Source of the DNA: Citrifermentans bremense | GTDB taxonomy: Bacteria > Desulfobacterota > Desulfuromonadia > Geobacterales > Geobacteraceae | Length of the DNA stretch: 64,000 nt | Direction: 5' to 3' | NCBI RefSeq assembly: GCF_014218275.1 | Contig: NZ_AP023213.1 | Coordinates: 2,520,001-2,584,000 of the forward strand | Shown: positions 51,992 through 61,332 of the stretch, piece by piece | Layout: every line of letters begins with the position of its first letter | How positions within the stretch are numbered: the first letter of the stretch is position 1 | The notes under the pieces: generated by a model | Seen by the model: only the letters and a program-made list of their open reading frames with translations | The model's database searches: none | Told to the model about the DNA's origin: nothing | Translations under genes and position numbers: made by a program

Positions 51992-53920
51992 ATGGGAAAA
52001 CCGCTTCGCGTGCTGATAGTCGAAGACTCGGAAGACGACGCGCTGCTGCTCGTTTTCGAGCTGCGTCGCGGCAACTACGCTCCCGTTACCAAGCGGGTGG
52101 AGAACGCAGAGTCTATGCGTAAGGCGCTGCAGGAGGAGAGCTGGGACATGGTGATCTCCGACTACGTCCTCCCCGGCTTCTCCGGGCTTGACGCGCTGAA
52201 GCTTGTGCGGGGCTCGGGGCTGGACCTTCCCTTCATCATCGTTTCCGGAAAGATCGGCGAGGAAGACGCGGTTAAGGCGATGAAGGAGGGGGCGAACGAC
52301 TACCTGATCAAGGGGAGCACCTCGCGCCTGATCCCCGCCATCGAAAGGGAGATGCAGGAGGCCGAGGTAAGGCGCAAAAGGCGCGAGGCGGAGTCGGCGC
52401 TGGTGAGAAGCGAGAGGCGCTACAAGCGGCTGGTCTCGGCGGTCACCGACTACATCTACACCGTGATCATCCATAAGGGGAGCGTGGTGAAGACCTCGCA
52501 TGGGCCGGGATGCCTGTCGGTGACCGGCTACAGCCACGAGGAGTACGTGGACAACCCCTTTTTGTGGTACCAGATGATCTACGAGGAGGACCGTGACGCG
52601 GTGATGAGCCTCACCGAGGACCTCCGGGCGGGCAAGGACATCCCCTCGCTGGAGCACCGGATCCGGCACAAGGACGGCTCGCTGCGCTGGGTCATCAACA
52701 CCATCGTCCCCCGCTACAGCGAGCAGGGGGAGCTGATCGCCTACGACGGCCTCATCTCGGACATATCGGAGCGAAAGCGAGCGGAGGAATCGCTACAGCT
52801 GCAAAGCGCCGCTTTGGAAGCTGCGGCCAACGCCATCGTCATCACCGACAGCAACGGAATCATCATCTCGGTGAACCAGGCATTCACCAGGATGACCGGC
52901 TACAGCCGAGAGGAGGCGCTGGGGCGCGACTTGAGCTTCCTCAAGTCCGAGCGGCACGGCCCGGAGTTCTACCGCAGCCTAAGGGAGACCATCAACGCCG
53001 GCGAGGTCTGGCACGGAGAGATGATCAACCGGCGCAAGGACGGAACGCTCTACCCCGAGGAGCAGACCATCACGCCGGTGCTCGACGATGACGGTCGCAT
53101 CAACCACTTCATCTGCATCAAGCAGGACATAACCGAACGCAAGCAGGCCGAAGAGGCGCTGATGCAAAACACCAGCATGCGCAAGGAGATGGAGATCGCC
53201 AAGCAGATCCAGATGTCCCTGCTCCCGATCACCCCGCACTGTCTCCCCGGCATTGACTGCGCCGCAAGCTGCGTCCCCGCCACCCACATCGGCGGTGACT
53301 ACTACGACATCCTCCCCCATGGCGAAGGGCTCGACCTCGTCATCGCCGACGTCTCCGGCCACAGCGTCGGCGCCGCGCTGATCATGGTCGAAACCCGCAG
53401 CGTGCTGCGGGCCCAGCTTGCTGCCTTGCAGGGGCCTGCCGAGATCCTGTCTGCCCTGAACCGACTGCTGCACGACGACCTGAGCCGGGCCGAGCTCTTC
53501 ATCACCATGTCGTACCTGAGCTACCACATCCCCACCGCAACGCTGCGCTACACCAACGCCGGACACCCCCCTCCCCTGATCTACCGCCACGAGAACGACC
53601 AGTTCTTCGAATTGGACGCCGAGGGTCTCATCCTGGGGGTTCACCGGCAGGTCGACTTCCAGGAGCCCTCGCTCCAGGTCCAGGACGGGGACCTGCTGCT
53701 CCTCTTCACCGACGGCATCACCGAGGCCGAGAGCCCCGAGGGGGCGTTCTTCGGCCTGGAACGGCTGCGTCAGGTAGTGGCGCGCGAGCACCACAAATCC
53801 GCAGCGGGGGTGATCGCCGCCGTGATGGAATCAGTCAGGACCTTCACCGGCAGCGACGCCTTCAACGACGACATCTCTATGCTCCTTCTCAAGTTCGGCC
53901 CCCTCTCCTCCCATCCTTAA
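51992..53920 (+). CDS. response regulator with two PAS domains and a SpoIIE/RsbU phosphatase
   Basis: A 642-residue signalling protein. The receiver (1-125) has VLIVEDSEDDALLLV, phospho-Asp in MVISDYVLPGFSGLDAL and Lys in DYLIKGSTS. PAS domains lie at about 145-265 and 270-390 (each with a PAC end: ISDISERKRAEESL and KQDITERKQAEEAL). A PP2C-type phosphatase (about 420-640) has HIGGDYYDILPHGEGLDLVIADVSGHSVGAALI and AFNDDISMLLLKF. It probably dephosphorylates an anti-sigma-factor antagonist in a partner-switching path; partners are not adjacent. The receiver resembles the gene cut by the right edge. Confidence 0.93.
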   Translation: MGKPLRVLIVEDSEDDALLLVFELRRGNYAPVTKRVENAESMRKALQEESWDMVISDYVLPGFSGLDALKLVRGSGLDLPFIIVSGKIGEEDAVKAMKEGANDYLIKGSTSRLIPAIEREMQEAEVRRKRREAESALVRSERRYKRLVSAVTDYIYTVIIHKGSVVKTSHGPGCLSVTGYSHEEYVDNPFLWYQMIYEEDRDAVMSLTEDLRAGKDIPSLEHRIRHKDGSLRWVINTIVPRYSEQGELIAYDGLISDISERKRAEESLQLQSAALEAAANAIVITDSNGIIISVNQAFTRMTGYSREEALGRDLSFLKSERHGPEFYRSLRETINAGEVWHGEMINRRKDGTLYPEEQTITPVLDDDGRINHFICIKQDITERKQAEEALMQNTSMRKEMEIAKQIQMSLLPITPHCLPGIDCAASCVPATHIGGDYYDILPHGEGLDLVIADVSGHSVGAALIMVETRSVLRAQLAALQGPAEILSALNRLLHDDLSRAELFITMSYLSYHIPTATLRYTNAGHPPPLIYRHENDQFFELDAEGLILGVHRQVDFQEPSLQVQDGDLLLLFTDGITEAESPEGAFFGLERLRQVVAREHHKSAAGVIAAVMESVRTFTGSDAFNDDISMLLLKFGPLSSHP

Positions 53921-53931
53921 CATCACTTTAC

Positions 53932-53960
53932 TTGACGTCCCCCGGTGCGTTGTGTAAACA
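53932..53960 (+). promoter_or_regulatory. promoter of the DRTGG ATPase gene
   Basis: TTGACG (53932-53937), 17 bases and TAAACA (53955-53960), leaving a leader of about 100 bases before the ATG at 54071. Confidence 0.55.
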
Positions 53961-54070
53961 TACGCCACCGGCACAGGATCCGCCCTTTCGCAGTTCCTGT
54001 TCCGGCCCTTAACCCCGCACGGCAAGGGGTGCAGTACGTTTTCGAGAGGCATTCAGACGAGGGGTATGGC

Positions 54071-55162
54071 ATGGCGAAAAAGATCTTCGTGGCGGCGACC
54101 GGACAAAACTGTGGCAAGACGACCATCAGCATCTCGCTCATGCACCAGGCCAGGAAGAAGTACCGTAGGGTCGGCTTCGTCAAGCCTTTCGGTCCCAAGG
54201 TGCTCCTCTATGACGACTTCATGGTGGACATGGACGCTCTGCTGATGGCGAAGGCCTTCGGCATGGAAGACGACATCGCCCTCATGTCACCGGTGGCGTT
54301 GCACCGCGATTTCACCAAGGATTACCTGAACGGCAAACTCGACGACCTGTCGCTGGCCGACTGTGTGGTGGGGGCGGTCCGGGAGTTGGAGCAGAAATAC
54401 GACTTCCTCATCATCGAGGGGGCGGGACACGGCGGAGTCGGCTCCGTCATCGGGCTCAGCAACGCCAAGGTCGCCAAGCTGATCGACGCCCCGGTCATGA
54501 TCGTGACCGAAAGCGGCATCGGCAAGGTAATCGATGCAGTGCATCTGAACCTGGCGCTGTACCAGCGTGAAGGGGCCGACGTGCGCGGCATCATCGTCAA
54601 CAAGATGCTCCCCGGCAAGAAGGAGCTCACCAACAAGTACCTGAAACAGGCTTTCGAGCCCCTCAACGTCAAGGTGACCGACGGCTTCAACTACTCCCCC
54701 ATCCTGGCCAACCCGACCTTGAGCCACATCTCCAAGCTGTTTGACCTGCCGCTTCACGGCGACGTGAATGAAAAAAGCCGCATCATCCACAACATACAGT
54801 TGGGCGCGGCTTCCTCTCAGCGCGTGATCGACGGTCTGCTCGACTCGACCCTGATGATCGTGACCAGCTCCAGGGACGAGCTGATCGTTACCCTCTCCTC
54901 CCTCTACCATATCCCTGCCTACAAGGAGAAGATCGCGGGGCTCGTTGTTTCCGGGCACTGCGCTGTCTCCGACATCAGCCAGCAGATCCTGAACGACTCC
55001 GGCATCCCCTACATCCGGGTGGAAGAGACCACCGCCGAGGTGTTCACCGCACTCTCCGACGACGTGGCCAAAATCACCTTCGAGGACCAGGAGAAGCTGA
55101 ACTGGATCATGGCGAACGCCGAGAAGGGGATGGACTTCGAGGCCATAGACGCGCTGCTCTAG
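54071..55162 (+). CDS. P-loop ATPase with C-terminal DRTGG domain (BioD/Pta N-terminal-like)
   Basis: A 363-residue cytosolic protein. The P-loop region reads IFVAATGQNCGKTTISISLM, followed by FLIIEGAGHGGVGSVIGLSNAKVAKL, the dethiobiotin synthetase-like fold also found at the N-terminus of long phosphotransacetylases. The DRTGG-type domain begins at about residue 215. There is no acetyltransferase domain. The ATG at 54071 is chosen over 53945, because the extra residues are not family-like and GAGGGG lies upstream. The role is unknown; the family is thought to sense or regulate. Confidence 0.85.
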   Translation: MAKKIFVAATGQNCGKTTISISLMHQARKKYRRVGFVKPFGPKVLLYDDFMVDMDALLMAKAFGMEDDIALMSPVALHRDFTKDYLNGKLDDLSLADCVVGAVRELEQKYDFLIIEGAGHGGVGSVIGLSNAKVAKLIDAPVMIVTESGIGKVIDAVHLNLALYQREGADVRGIIVNKMLPGKKELTNKYLKQAFEPLNVKVTDGFNYSPILANPTLSHISKLFDLPLHGDVNEKSRIIHNIQLGAASSQRVIDGLLDSTLMIVTSSRDELIVTLSSLYHIPAYKEKIAGLVVSGHCAVSDISQQILNDSGIPYIRVEETTAEVFTALSDDVAKITFEDQEKLNWIMANAEKGMDFEAIDALL

Positions 55163-55166
55163 GGCT

Positions 55167-55215
55167 GTTCAAAGTTCAAAGTTCAAGGTTAAAAGTTCAA
55201 GGTTCGGGGTTCGAG
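55167..55215. repeat. short tandem repeat of GTTCAAR units
   Basis: About six imperfect 7-8 base units (GTTCAAA, GTTCAAA, GTTCAAG, GTTAAAA, GTTCAAG, GTTCGGG, GTTCGAG) lie directly behind the DRTGG ATPase stop, between convergent genes. Confidence 0.8.
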
Positions 55216-55261
55216 GCGCACTGCTCTCCTCCACCCCTAGCCCAGCCCCTAGTTCCTGCCT

Positions 55262-55654
55262 TCAAAGCGTAGTCCCCGGCGGCTTGCCCGGCCCTTCCTT
55301 CTCTTTCTGACAGGGGACGCAGTAGGCGGCGAAAGGCATCAAGTGCAGCCTTTGGATGTCAATCACCTCCCCGCAGTTCTCGCACCTGCCGTAAGTCCCC
55401 TGCTCCAGGCGCCTTTGCGCCTCCTCCAACGCGGTGAGCTGGTTGCGCCGTATGTCGGCTATCGCGAGTCCCGCATCGGAAAGCATGTCGAGGATGCTCT
55501 TCTCCCCGAGGTCCTGTGGTATGTCGTACTGCGTGGCGAGATCGCTCCCCGTCTGGGAGAAGATCTCATCCCTCAACTCGGCCCACAGCCTGCGTTTTTG
55601 CTCCGCCAAGAGGTTCCTGAATTCCAGTTCGTCCCCTTCAAGTTTATCCGGCAT
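55262..55654 (-). CDS. DksA/TraR family zinc-finger regulator
   Basis: A 130-residue protein beginning MPDKLEGDELEFRNLLAEQ. A long helical hairpin is followed by the C4 zinc finger YGRCENCGEVIDIQRLHLM, AYCVPCQKEKEG. Family members bind RNA polymerase in its secondary channel; the Asp pair at the hairpin tip typical of DksA is not clearly seen, so it could be a TraR-like variant. AGGAGG lies 7 bases before the ATG. It is cotranscribed with the zinc-ribbon gene upstream by 19 bases. Confidence 0.9.
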   Translation of the reverse strand: MPDKLEGDELEFRNLLAEQKRRLWAELRDEIFSQTGSDLATQYDIPQDLGEKSILDMLSDAGLAIADIRRNQLTALEEAQRRLEQGTYGRCENCGEVIDIQRLHLMPFAAYCVPCQKEKEGPGKPPGTTL

Positions 55655-55673
55655 CTCACACCTCCTCGTTAGG

Positions 55674-55829
55674 TCAGGGCGCTTCTTCGGTGTCGCAAAC
55701 TGGGCAGCGCAGCTCACCGCTTTCCTCGTCCTGTTCCAGCGGAGATCCGCACAGGGCGCAAACTTCCTTTTTGTCTTTGATCACAGGCTGATCCTTGAGG
55801 ATCTGCTCCTCGATGCTCTCTCTTCTCAT
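55674..55829 (-). CDS. small zinc-ribbon protein (51 aa)
   Basis: Starts MRRESIEEQILKDQPVIKDK with GGAGGAG just upstream. It carries a rubredoxin-like ribbon, VCALCGSPLEQ and LRCPVCDTEE (two CxxC pairs), with an acidic linker. The longer frame from 55859 is less likely because the ribosome binding site lies inside it. Function unknown. It probably forms a two-gene unit with the DksA-like gene. Confidence 0.8.
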   Translation of the reverse strand: MRRESIEEQILKDQPVIKDKKEVCALCGSPLEQDEESGELRCPVCDTEEAP

Positions 55830-56178
55830 GGCTCCTCCTTTTGCAGCGCCGGCCATCAAAACAGCCCATAGTATACCCTAAAATCGGGATGCAAGCCCGG
55901 CTGCAAAAAAACCTCATCCCTTGCCGCATATATCCGGCCGTAAAGCGCAATTCCATCGAACAAACTGCACCTTCATCGCCATAGACAGTTGCAACTTGGG
56001 AACGAGCCCGCTTTAAGAGCACGCTGCAGCATGAGGAAGGCCTGTAAAAGTAGGATCAAACAGGGTGGCGACACTAAGGCAAACGCTTCTTCGGCGTTGA
56101 GAGGGGGAAGTGGTAATATCCCTGTGCATGAAGGGGTTGTTGCAAAGGTGAGAGGAAAGCGGAAGGCGGCAGTGACAG
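55830..56178. other. intergenic region with a shared motif
   Basis: No gene with a convincing ribosome binding site is seen. GGGAACGAGCCC at 55998-56009, within GCAACTTGGGAACGAGCCC, recurs at 33466-33477. The left part holds the promoter region of the zinc-ribbon and DksA-like pair. Confidence 0.5.
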
Positions 56179-57213
56179 TTAATCCTGCTCTGGGTACTCT
56201 ATTTCTTCGCCGAGGTAGTTTGTGAAGAGCCTGGTGCGGCCGTCCCTGCCGAGACGCCCGGACAGGACGTCGACCTTTCCCTTGCCGCCGGGGAGATCGA
56301 TGACGTAGTGGGGAACGGCAAGCCCGGAGGTGTGGCCGCGCAAGGCCTGCATCACGGCGATCCCCTGCGCCACGCGGGTCCTGAAGTGGGCGGTCCCCTG
56401 GACCAGGTCCATCTGGTGGATGTAGTATGGGCGCACCCGGATGGTGAGCAGGCGCCGCATGAGGGAAAGCATCGTCTGCGGGTCGTCGTTCACCCCTTTG
56501 AGGAGCACGGTCTGGTTTCCCAGCTGCACTCCGGCATCGGCGAGCCTCGCGCAGGCCTTGGCCGACTGCGGCGTTATCTCCCGGGGATGGTTGAAGTGGG
56601 TGTTGACGTAGACGGGGTGGTGGCGCTTCAAAAGGCGCGCTAGCGCCGGCGTGACCCTCTCGGGAAGGGTCACCGGCACCCGCGTTCCGATCCTCACCAT
56701 CTCGACGTGCGGGATGCGGGAAAGGGCGGTGAGGATTTCGGCTAGACGGTCGTCCGGCAAAAGGAGCGGGTCACCGCCTGAGAGGACCACGTCCCTGATC
56801 CGGGGCTCGCCGGCGATGTAGGCGATGGCGTCGTCGACACGGGCCGGAGCCATGCCGGCGCACCCCACCCCCCTCTTCCTCATGCAGAAGCGGCAGTAGA
56901 CGGCGCAGGCGGAGGAAACGATCCAGACCACGCGGTCCGGGTAGCGGTGGATCAACCCAGGGACCGGCGAGAGGCGCTCCTCGTCCAAGGGGTCGGGGGA
57001 CTGGGTCAGGTCGTCGAGCTCGGAGGGGTCCGGTACGCACTGGCGCCAGATGGGATCTCCCGCTTCCTCGATCAGCCCGAGGTAGTACGGGGTGATGCGC
57101 ATGGGGTAGCGCGTGACCGTGGCGGAAAGCACCGCGCCCTCAAGACTAAAAAGCCCGGAAAGCTCCTCCGGGCTGGTGATGCAGTTTTTTAGGCTTTTCT
57201 CCCAGGCTTCCAT
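56179..57213 (-). CDS. KamA/EpmB family radical SAM aminomutase
   Basis: A 344-residue radical SAM, PLP-dependent enzyme. The cluster motif is SSACAVYCRFCMRKRGVG (CxxxCxxC), SGGDPLLLPDDRL follows, and the PLP-lysine region at the C-terminus reads HYVIDLPGGKGKVDV. Its length is near that of EpmB, which isomerises lysine for elongation factor P modification, while lysine 2,3-aminomutases are longer. Sequence alone does not settle which. It overlaps the pyrD stop by one base (TGATG), so it is translated with the pyrimidine genes. Confidence 0.88.
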   Translation of the reverse strand: MEAWEKSLKNCITSPEELSGLFSLEGAVLSATVTRYPMRITPYYLGLIEEAGDPIWRQCVPDPSELDDLTQSPDPLDEERLSPVPGLIHRYPDRVVWIVSSACAVYCRFCMRKRGVGCAGMAPARVDDAIAYIAGEPRIRDVVLSGGDPLLLPDDRLAEILTALSRIPHVEMVRIGTRVPVTLPERVTPALARLLKRHHPVYVNTHFNHPREITPQSAKACARLADAGVQLGNQTVLLKGVNDDPQTMLSLMRRLLTIRVRPYYIHQMDLVQGTAHFRTRVAQGIAVMQALRGHTSGLAVPHYVIDLPGGKGKVDVLSGRLGRDGRTRLFTNYLGEEIEYPEQD

Positions 57214-58142
57214 CAGACCTCGAGGGCTCCGATCAGGGAGGAGACCGAATCTATCTTGTGGTCCACCAGGTACTGCTCCATCTCCCCGGCGATCCTCTGC
57301 GCGGCGGAGGGGTCGAGGAAACTTGCGGTCCCTACCTGTACCGCGGTCGCCCCGGCCAGCATGAATTCCAGCGCATCGCGGCCGTTCATGATGCCGCCGA
57401 TGCCGATCAAGGGAAGCTTCACCGCCCTGGCCACCTGCCAGACCATCCTGAGCGCGACCGGCTTGATGGCGGGACCGGAGAGCCCGCCGGTGACGTTGGC
57501 CAGCACCGGGCGGCGACGCTCCAGATCGATCGCCATCCCGGTCAGGGTGTTGATCAAGGATAGCGCGTCGGCTCCGGCGTCGGCGCACGCCTTGGCCATG
57601 AGCACCACGTCGGTGACGTTGGGGGAGAGCTTCACTATCATCGGCTTGGAGGTGTTCTTCTTCACCAGCCGGACCACCTCCTGGGCTGCGCCAGGGTCGG
57701 TGCCGAAGACGATCCCCCCCTGCTTCACGTTGGGGCAGGAGATGTTCACCTCGATGCCGGCAACGCCGGAAAGGCCGTCCAGCCTGGCCGCGACCTCGCC
57801 GTACTCCTCGAGCGTGTTGCCGTAGAGGTTCACGATCACAGGGGTGTTGACGTTCTTGAGATACGGCAGTTTCTGCTCGATGAAGGCGTCGATGCCGACG
57901 TTCTGCAGGCCGATGGCGTTCAGCATGCCGCCGGGGGTCTCCACGATGCGGGGGGTCGGGTTCCCGGCCTTGGGCTTGAGCGACAGACCCTTGCTGATCA
58001 TCGCCCCGATGCTCTCGAGGTCCAGGTAGTCGGCGAACTCGGCGCCGTAGCCGAAGGTGCCGGATGCGGTCATCACGGGGTTGCGCATCTTGATCCCGGC
58101 GACAGCCACGGACATGTCAGGTCTTTGCATGTTTAACTCCAT
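57213..58142 (-). CDS. pyrD: dihydroorotate dehydrogenase B, catalytic subunit
   Basis: FMN-containing class 1B enzyme oxidising dihydroorotate to orotate in pyrimidine synthesis. The 309-residue product has [37 protein letters not shown], and [12 protein letters not shown] with the catalytic Cys in [32 protein letters not shown] binds FMN phosphate. It overlaps pyrK by ten bases and forms the PyrDK heterotetramer with it. Confidence 0.97.
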   Translation of the reverse strand: MELNMQRPDMSVAVAGIKMRNPVMTASGTFGYGAEFADYLDLESIGAMISKGLSLKPKAGNPTPRIVETPGGMLNAIGLQNVGIDAFIEQKLPYLKNVNTPVIVNLYGNTLEEYGEVAARLDGLSGVAGIEVNISCPNVKQGGIVFGTDPGAAQEVVRLVKKNTSKPMIVKLSPNVTDVVLMAKACADAGADALSLINTLTGMAIDLERRRPVLANVTGGLSGPAIKPVALRMVWQVARAVKLPLIGIGGIMNGRDALEFMLAGATAVQVGTASFLDPSAAQRIAGEMEQYLVDHKIDSVSSLIGALEV

Positions 58143-58942
58143 TGCAGGTCGAAGCTGTCGAAGACGGGACCGTCCTTGCAGACACAGCGGTAGTCGGGGG
58201 TGGCCTCGGTGTGGTTCGCCCCCTTCATGACGCAGCCGAGGCAGGCGCCGACGCCGCAGGCCATGTAGGCCTCCATGGAGACCTGGCAGGGGACCTCGTG
58301 CCGGGCGGACATCTTGGCGACGGCGTCGAGCATAGGCGTCGGACCGCAGGCGAAGATGCGCATCCCTTTATTCAGGTGCCGTTCCAGCACCTGGGTCACA
58401 AACCCGCTCTCGCCCAGGGTGCCGTCGTCGGTCGCCACGTAGGTCTCGACTCCCAGCCTCTCGAACTCGGTGATGCAGAGGATGTCGTCGCGGTTCCTGC
58501 CGCCGGCGAAAAGTCGCACCTTCTCGCCCCGCTCGACGAGCGCCTTGGCGAGGTAGTAAAGGGGGGCAAGGCCTACGCCGCCTCCGACGAGCACCTTTTC
58601 CTCCCCTGCGGGACCCAGGTCGAAACCTCTGCCCAGGGGCGCCAGGAGGTCCACCACGTCGCCGTGGTGCAGGGCGGCGAGGAGCTTCGTCCCCTTCCCC
58701 ACCACCTTGTACAGGATCTCGCAGTAAGTCTGAGCGCCGCACCCGGCGTACTCGGCGGTGAAGGTCCCGACGTCAAAAAGCCCGAAGGGGCGCCTGAGCA
58801 GCGGGTCTATGGCGTCGGTCACCTTGAGCATGAGAAACTGCCCGGGGGCCGAGGCGAGCAATTCCTGCGGGGCCGTCATCCTCATCCTGAAGTAGTTCGG
58901 CGACAGCTCCACGTTCGACACTACCATCGATTTAAACTGCAT
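58133..58942 (-). CDS. pyrK: dihydroorotate dehydrogenase B, electron transfer subunit
   Basis: FAD and 2Fe-2S subunit passing electrons from PyrD to NAD. The 269-residue product has the FAD motif RRPFGLFDV, the NAD-binding [16 protein letters not shown], and the cluster Cys set [18 protein letters not shown] with a fourth Cys in [11 protein letters not shown]. It overlaps rimI by 11 bases at its start. Confidence 0.97.
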   Translation of the reverse strand: MQFKSMVVSNVELSPNYFRMRMTAPQELLASAPGQFLMLKVTDAIDPLLRRPFGLFDVGTFTAEYAGCGAQTYCEILYKVVGKGTKLLAALHHGDVVDLLAPLGRGFDLGPAGEEKVLVGGGVGLAPLYYLAKALVERGEKVRLFAGGRNRDDILCITEFERLGVETYVATDDGTLGESGFVTQVLERHLNKGMRIFACGPTPMLDAVAKMSARHEVPCQVSMEAYMACGVGACLGCVMKGANHTEATPDYRCVCKDGPVFDSFDLQWS

Positions 58943-59417
58943 GATCCTCCTCTGACTGCAGGCAGACTGGTATCTCCATCAAAATGGCGTCTTCGCCATT
59001 GTCGTAATAGTTCTTGCGGCGCCCCGACTCCCTGAAGCCAAAGGAGCGATATAGCCCGATGGCCTCGACGTTGCCGGCCCGCACCTCCAGAAAGAGAAGC
59101 GATGCCCCGCGCTCGCGGCTGAAATCGAGCGCCCACTGCACCAGGAGCCTGCCGACCCCCTTGCCGCGATGGGACGCCGCGACTGCAACGTCAAGTATCT
59201 CGGCCTCGTCCAGGACGATCTTGAGACAGAGGTAACCGGCGAGGGTTCCGTCATCGGCGAGCGCCACCATGGGATGGCCGAAAGGAGAATCGATTTCGTA
59301 CTGGAAGTGCTGCTCAGTCCATGGTCTCGAGAACGATGCGGACTCTATCTCGAGCACCGCTTTGAGCTCCTCGGAACGCATAGGAGCAAGCTTTATTTTC
59401 CCCGTGAGATCAGGCAC
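58932..59417 (-). CDS. rimI: ribosomal-protein-alanine N-acetyltransferase
   Basis: GNAT acetyltransferase predicted to acetylate the N-terminus of ribosomal protein S18. The 161-residue product has [17 protein letters not shown] at the N-terminus and [21 protein letters not shown] (acetyl-CoA loop), then [19 protein letters not shown] and [14 protein letters not shown], all typical of RimI. The GTG at 59417 lacks a clear ribosome binding site, and the ATG at 59381 is an alternative. First gene of rimI-pyrK-pyrD-kamA-like. Confidence 0.93.
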   Translation of the reverse strand: MPDLTGKIKLAPMRSEELKAVLEIESASFSRPWTEQHFQYEIDSPFGHPMVALADDGTLAGYLCLKIVLDEAEILDVAVAASHRGKGVGRLLVQWALDFSRERGASLLFLEVRAGNVEAIGLYRSFGFRESGRRKNYYDNGEDAILMEIPVCLQSEEDHAV

Positions 59418-59467
59418 AGCAAGGCATCATAAGCAAACGCCAAGGCGAAGTAAACATTTTTTTCGCT

Positions 59468-59496
59468 TTGACTTTTACAGGGAGATGGTTTAAATT
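59468..59496 (+). promoter_or_regulatory. purM promoter
   Basis: TTGACT (59468-59473), 17 bases and TAAATT (59491-59496), 28 bases before the start codon. Confidence 0.65.
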
Positions 59497-59524
59497 TCTT
59501 CTTTACTTTATCGGAGGTTCTCCC

Positions 59525-60571
59525 TTGAAAGAGACTAAGATTACTTATAAAGACGCCGGTGTAGACATAGATGCCGGCAACACTTTTGTCCAGATGATCA
59601 AGCCTTTAGTCAAGGCGACTTCGCGTCCGGAGGTGCTGGCAGACATCGGCGGCTTCGGGGGGCTCTTCTCCCTCAACATGGGCAAGTACAAACACCCGGT
59701 GCTCGTCTCCGGCACCGACGGGGTCGGGACCAAGCTGAAGCTCGCCTTCCTCGCCGACCGCCATGACACCATCGGCATCGACCTCGTGGCGATGTGCGTC
59801 AACGACATCATCGTCCAGGGGGCGGAACCCCTCTTCTTCCTCGATTACCTTGCCACCGCCAAGCTCGACCCCGCCAAGGGCGCCTCCATCATCAAAGGGG
59901 TATCCGAGGGGTGCGTGCAGGCAGGCTGCGCCCTGATCGGCGGTGAAACCGCCGAGATGCCCGGTTTCTACAGCGGCGACGAGTACGACATGGCCGGCTT
60001 TGCAGTCGGCGTCGTCGAGCGCGAGAAGATCATCGACGGCTCTTCCATCACCGTCGGCAACCGCCTGATCGGCCTTGCCTCCTCCGGTCTGCATAGCAAC
60101 GGCTACTCCCTGGCAAGGAAAGTGATCCTCGAGCACATGGGGCTCGGCATCAACGATCAGCTCCCCGGCCTCGGGAAGACCGTCGCCGAGGAGCTCCTCA
60201 CCCCGACCCGCATCTACGTGCGCAGCGTGATGAACCTCTTGCGCGACTTCAACATCTCCGGCCTCGCCCACATCACCGGCGGCGGCCTTTTGGAGAACGT
60301 ACCCCGTGTGCTTCCCAACGGCTGCAAGGCCGTGATCAAGAAGGACAGCTGGGAGGTCCCCGAGATCTTCAAGATCATGCAGAAGGCCGGCAACATCGAG
60401 GAAAACGAGATGTACAGGACCTTCAACTGCGGCATCGGCATGGTGCTGGTCGTCCCCGAGAAAGAGGCCGAAGAGATCATGATCAGGCTCTCCGGGCTCA
60501 ACGAGACCGCGTTCATGATCGGCGAAGTGGCCAAGTGCGACGCCGGCAAGGAGTGCGTGGAGCTCGTCTAG
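59525..60571 (+). CDS. purM: phosphoribosylformylglycinamidine cyclo-ligase
   Basis: Makes aminoimidazole ribotide (AIR) in purine synthesis, using ATP. The 348-residue product has [79 protein letters not shown] and [14 protein letters not shown]. The start is TTG at 59525, with GGAGG seven bases before it. A longer upstream frame has no family likeness. Followed by purN after 15 bases. Confidence 0.97.
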   Translation: MKETKITYKDAGVDIDAGNTFVQMIKPLVKATSRPEVLADIGGFGGLFSLNMGKYKHPVLVSGTDGVGTKLKLAFLADRHDTIGIDLVAMCVNDIIVQGAEPLFFLDYLATAKLDPAKGASIIKGVSEGCVQAGCALIGGETAEMPGFYSGDEYDMAGFAVGVVEREKIIDGSSITVGNRLIGLASSGLHSNGYSLARKVILEHMGLGINDQLPGLGKTVAEELLTPTRIYVRSVMNLLRDFNISGLAHITGGGLLENVPRVLPNGCKAVIKKDSWEVPEIFKIMQKAGNIEENEMYRTFNCGIGMVLVVPEKEAEEIMIRLSGLNETAFMIGEVAKCDAGKECVELV

Positions 60572-60586
60572 GCGGGCTTCGAGACT

Positions 60587-61201
60587 ATGGAAAGAGTTCT
60601 CAACATAGGGGTACTTATCTCCGGCAGCGGCAGCAACCTGCAGTCGATCATGGACGCCTGCGCCGCAGGCAGGCTCAAGGCGCGGGTCGCCTGCGTGATC
60701 AGCAACAAGGCGGACGCCTTCGGCCTGGAGCGCGCGCGCAAAGCCGGCATCCCGGCGCTGCACCTGGACCACCGCGCCTATTCCGGCAGGGAGGCCTACG
60801 ACGAGGCACTGGTGGCCACCCTGCGCGAGTTCGACGTCGAGCTGGTGGCGCTCGCCGGCTTCATGCGCATCATCACCCCGGTGCTCCTCGAGGCCTTCCC
60901 GATGGCGGTGATGAACATTCACCCGGCCCTGCTCCCCGCCTTTCCCGGGCTGCACGCCCAGCAGCAGGCGCTCGATTACGGCGCCAAGGTTGCCGGCTGC
61001 ACCGTCCATTTCGTCGACCCGGGCACCGACACCGGCCCCATCATCCTGCAGGCCGCGGTGCCGGTAATTGAGGGTGACACCGAGCAGACGCTTTCGGCGC
61101 GGATCCAGAAGGAAGAGCACCGCCTCTATCCCGAGGCGATCCGGCTCTTCACCGAGGGGCTCCTTGAAGTCAACGGCCGCGTGGTCGCCGTCGGAACCTG
61201 A
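60587..61201 (+). CDS. purN: phosphoribosylglycinamide formyltransferase
   Basis: Transfers a formyl group from 10-formyltetrahydrofolate to GAR. The 204-residue product has IGVLISGSGSNLQSIMDAC at the N-terminus and AGFMRIITPVLLEAFPMAVMNIHPALLPAFPG, which carries the catalytic Asn and His. GCTVHFVDPGTDTGPIILQ supplies the catalytic Asp. It forms an operon with purM that ends in the terminator at about 61230. Confidence 0.97.
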   Translation: MERVLNIGVLISGSGSNLQSIMDACAAGRLKARVACVISNKADAFGLERARKAGIPALHLDHRAYSGREAYDEALVATLREFDVELVALAGFMRIITPVLLEAFPMAVMNIHPALLPAFPGLHAQQQALDYGAKVAGCTVHFVDPGTDTGPIILQAAVPVIEGDTEQTLSARIQKEEHRLYPEAIRLFTEGLLEVNGRVVAVGT

Positions 61202-61225
61202 TCCTGACAATCCGGCTTTAAAACA

Positions 61226-61259
61226 AAAATCCCCCTCACGGAACGAGGGGGATTTTTTT
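61226..61259 (+). terminator. intrinsic terminator of purMN
   Basis: AAAATCCCCCTC and GAGGGGGATTTT form a long stem with a seven-base loop (ACGGAAC) and a T run. Confidence 0.92.
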
Positions 61260-61332
61260 ATCTTTGCTCTTCCAAGATTTCCTCAGATGTTCTCCTTGCC
61301 AATGGTTTTCGAGTTCTGCTATAACCTGCGGC

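Noticed and set aside
55167-55215. CRISPR array
   Set aside because: The units are 7-8 bases without spacers, and no cas gene is present in the window.
56179-57588. Longer KamA-like protein starting at 57588
   Set aside because: The first 125 codons overlap pyrD in a different frame and are Arg/Gly-rich with no family likeness.
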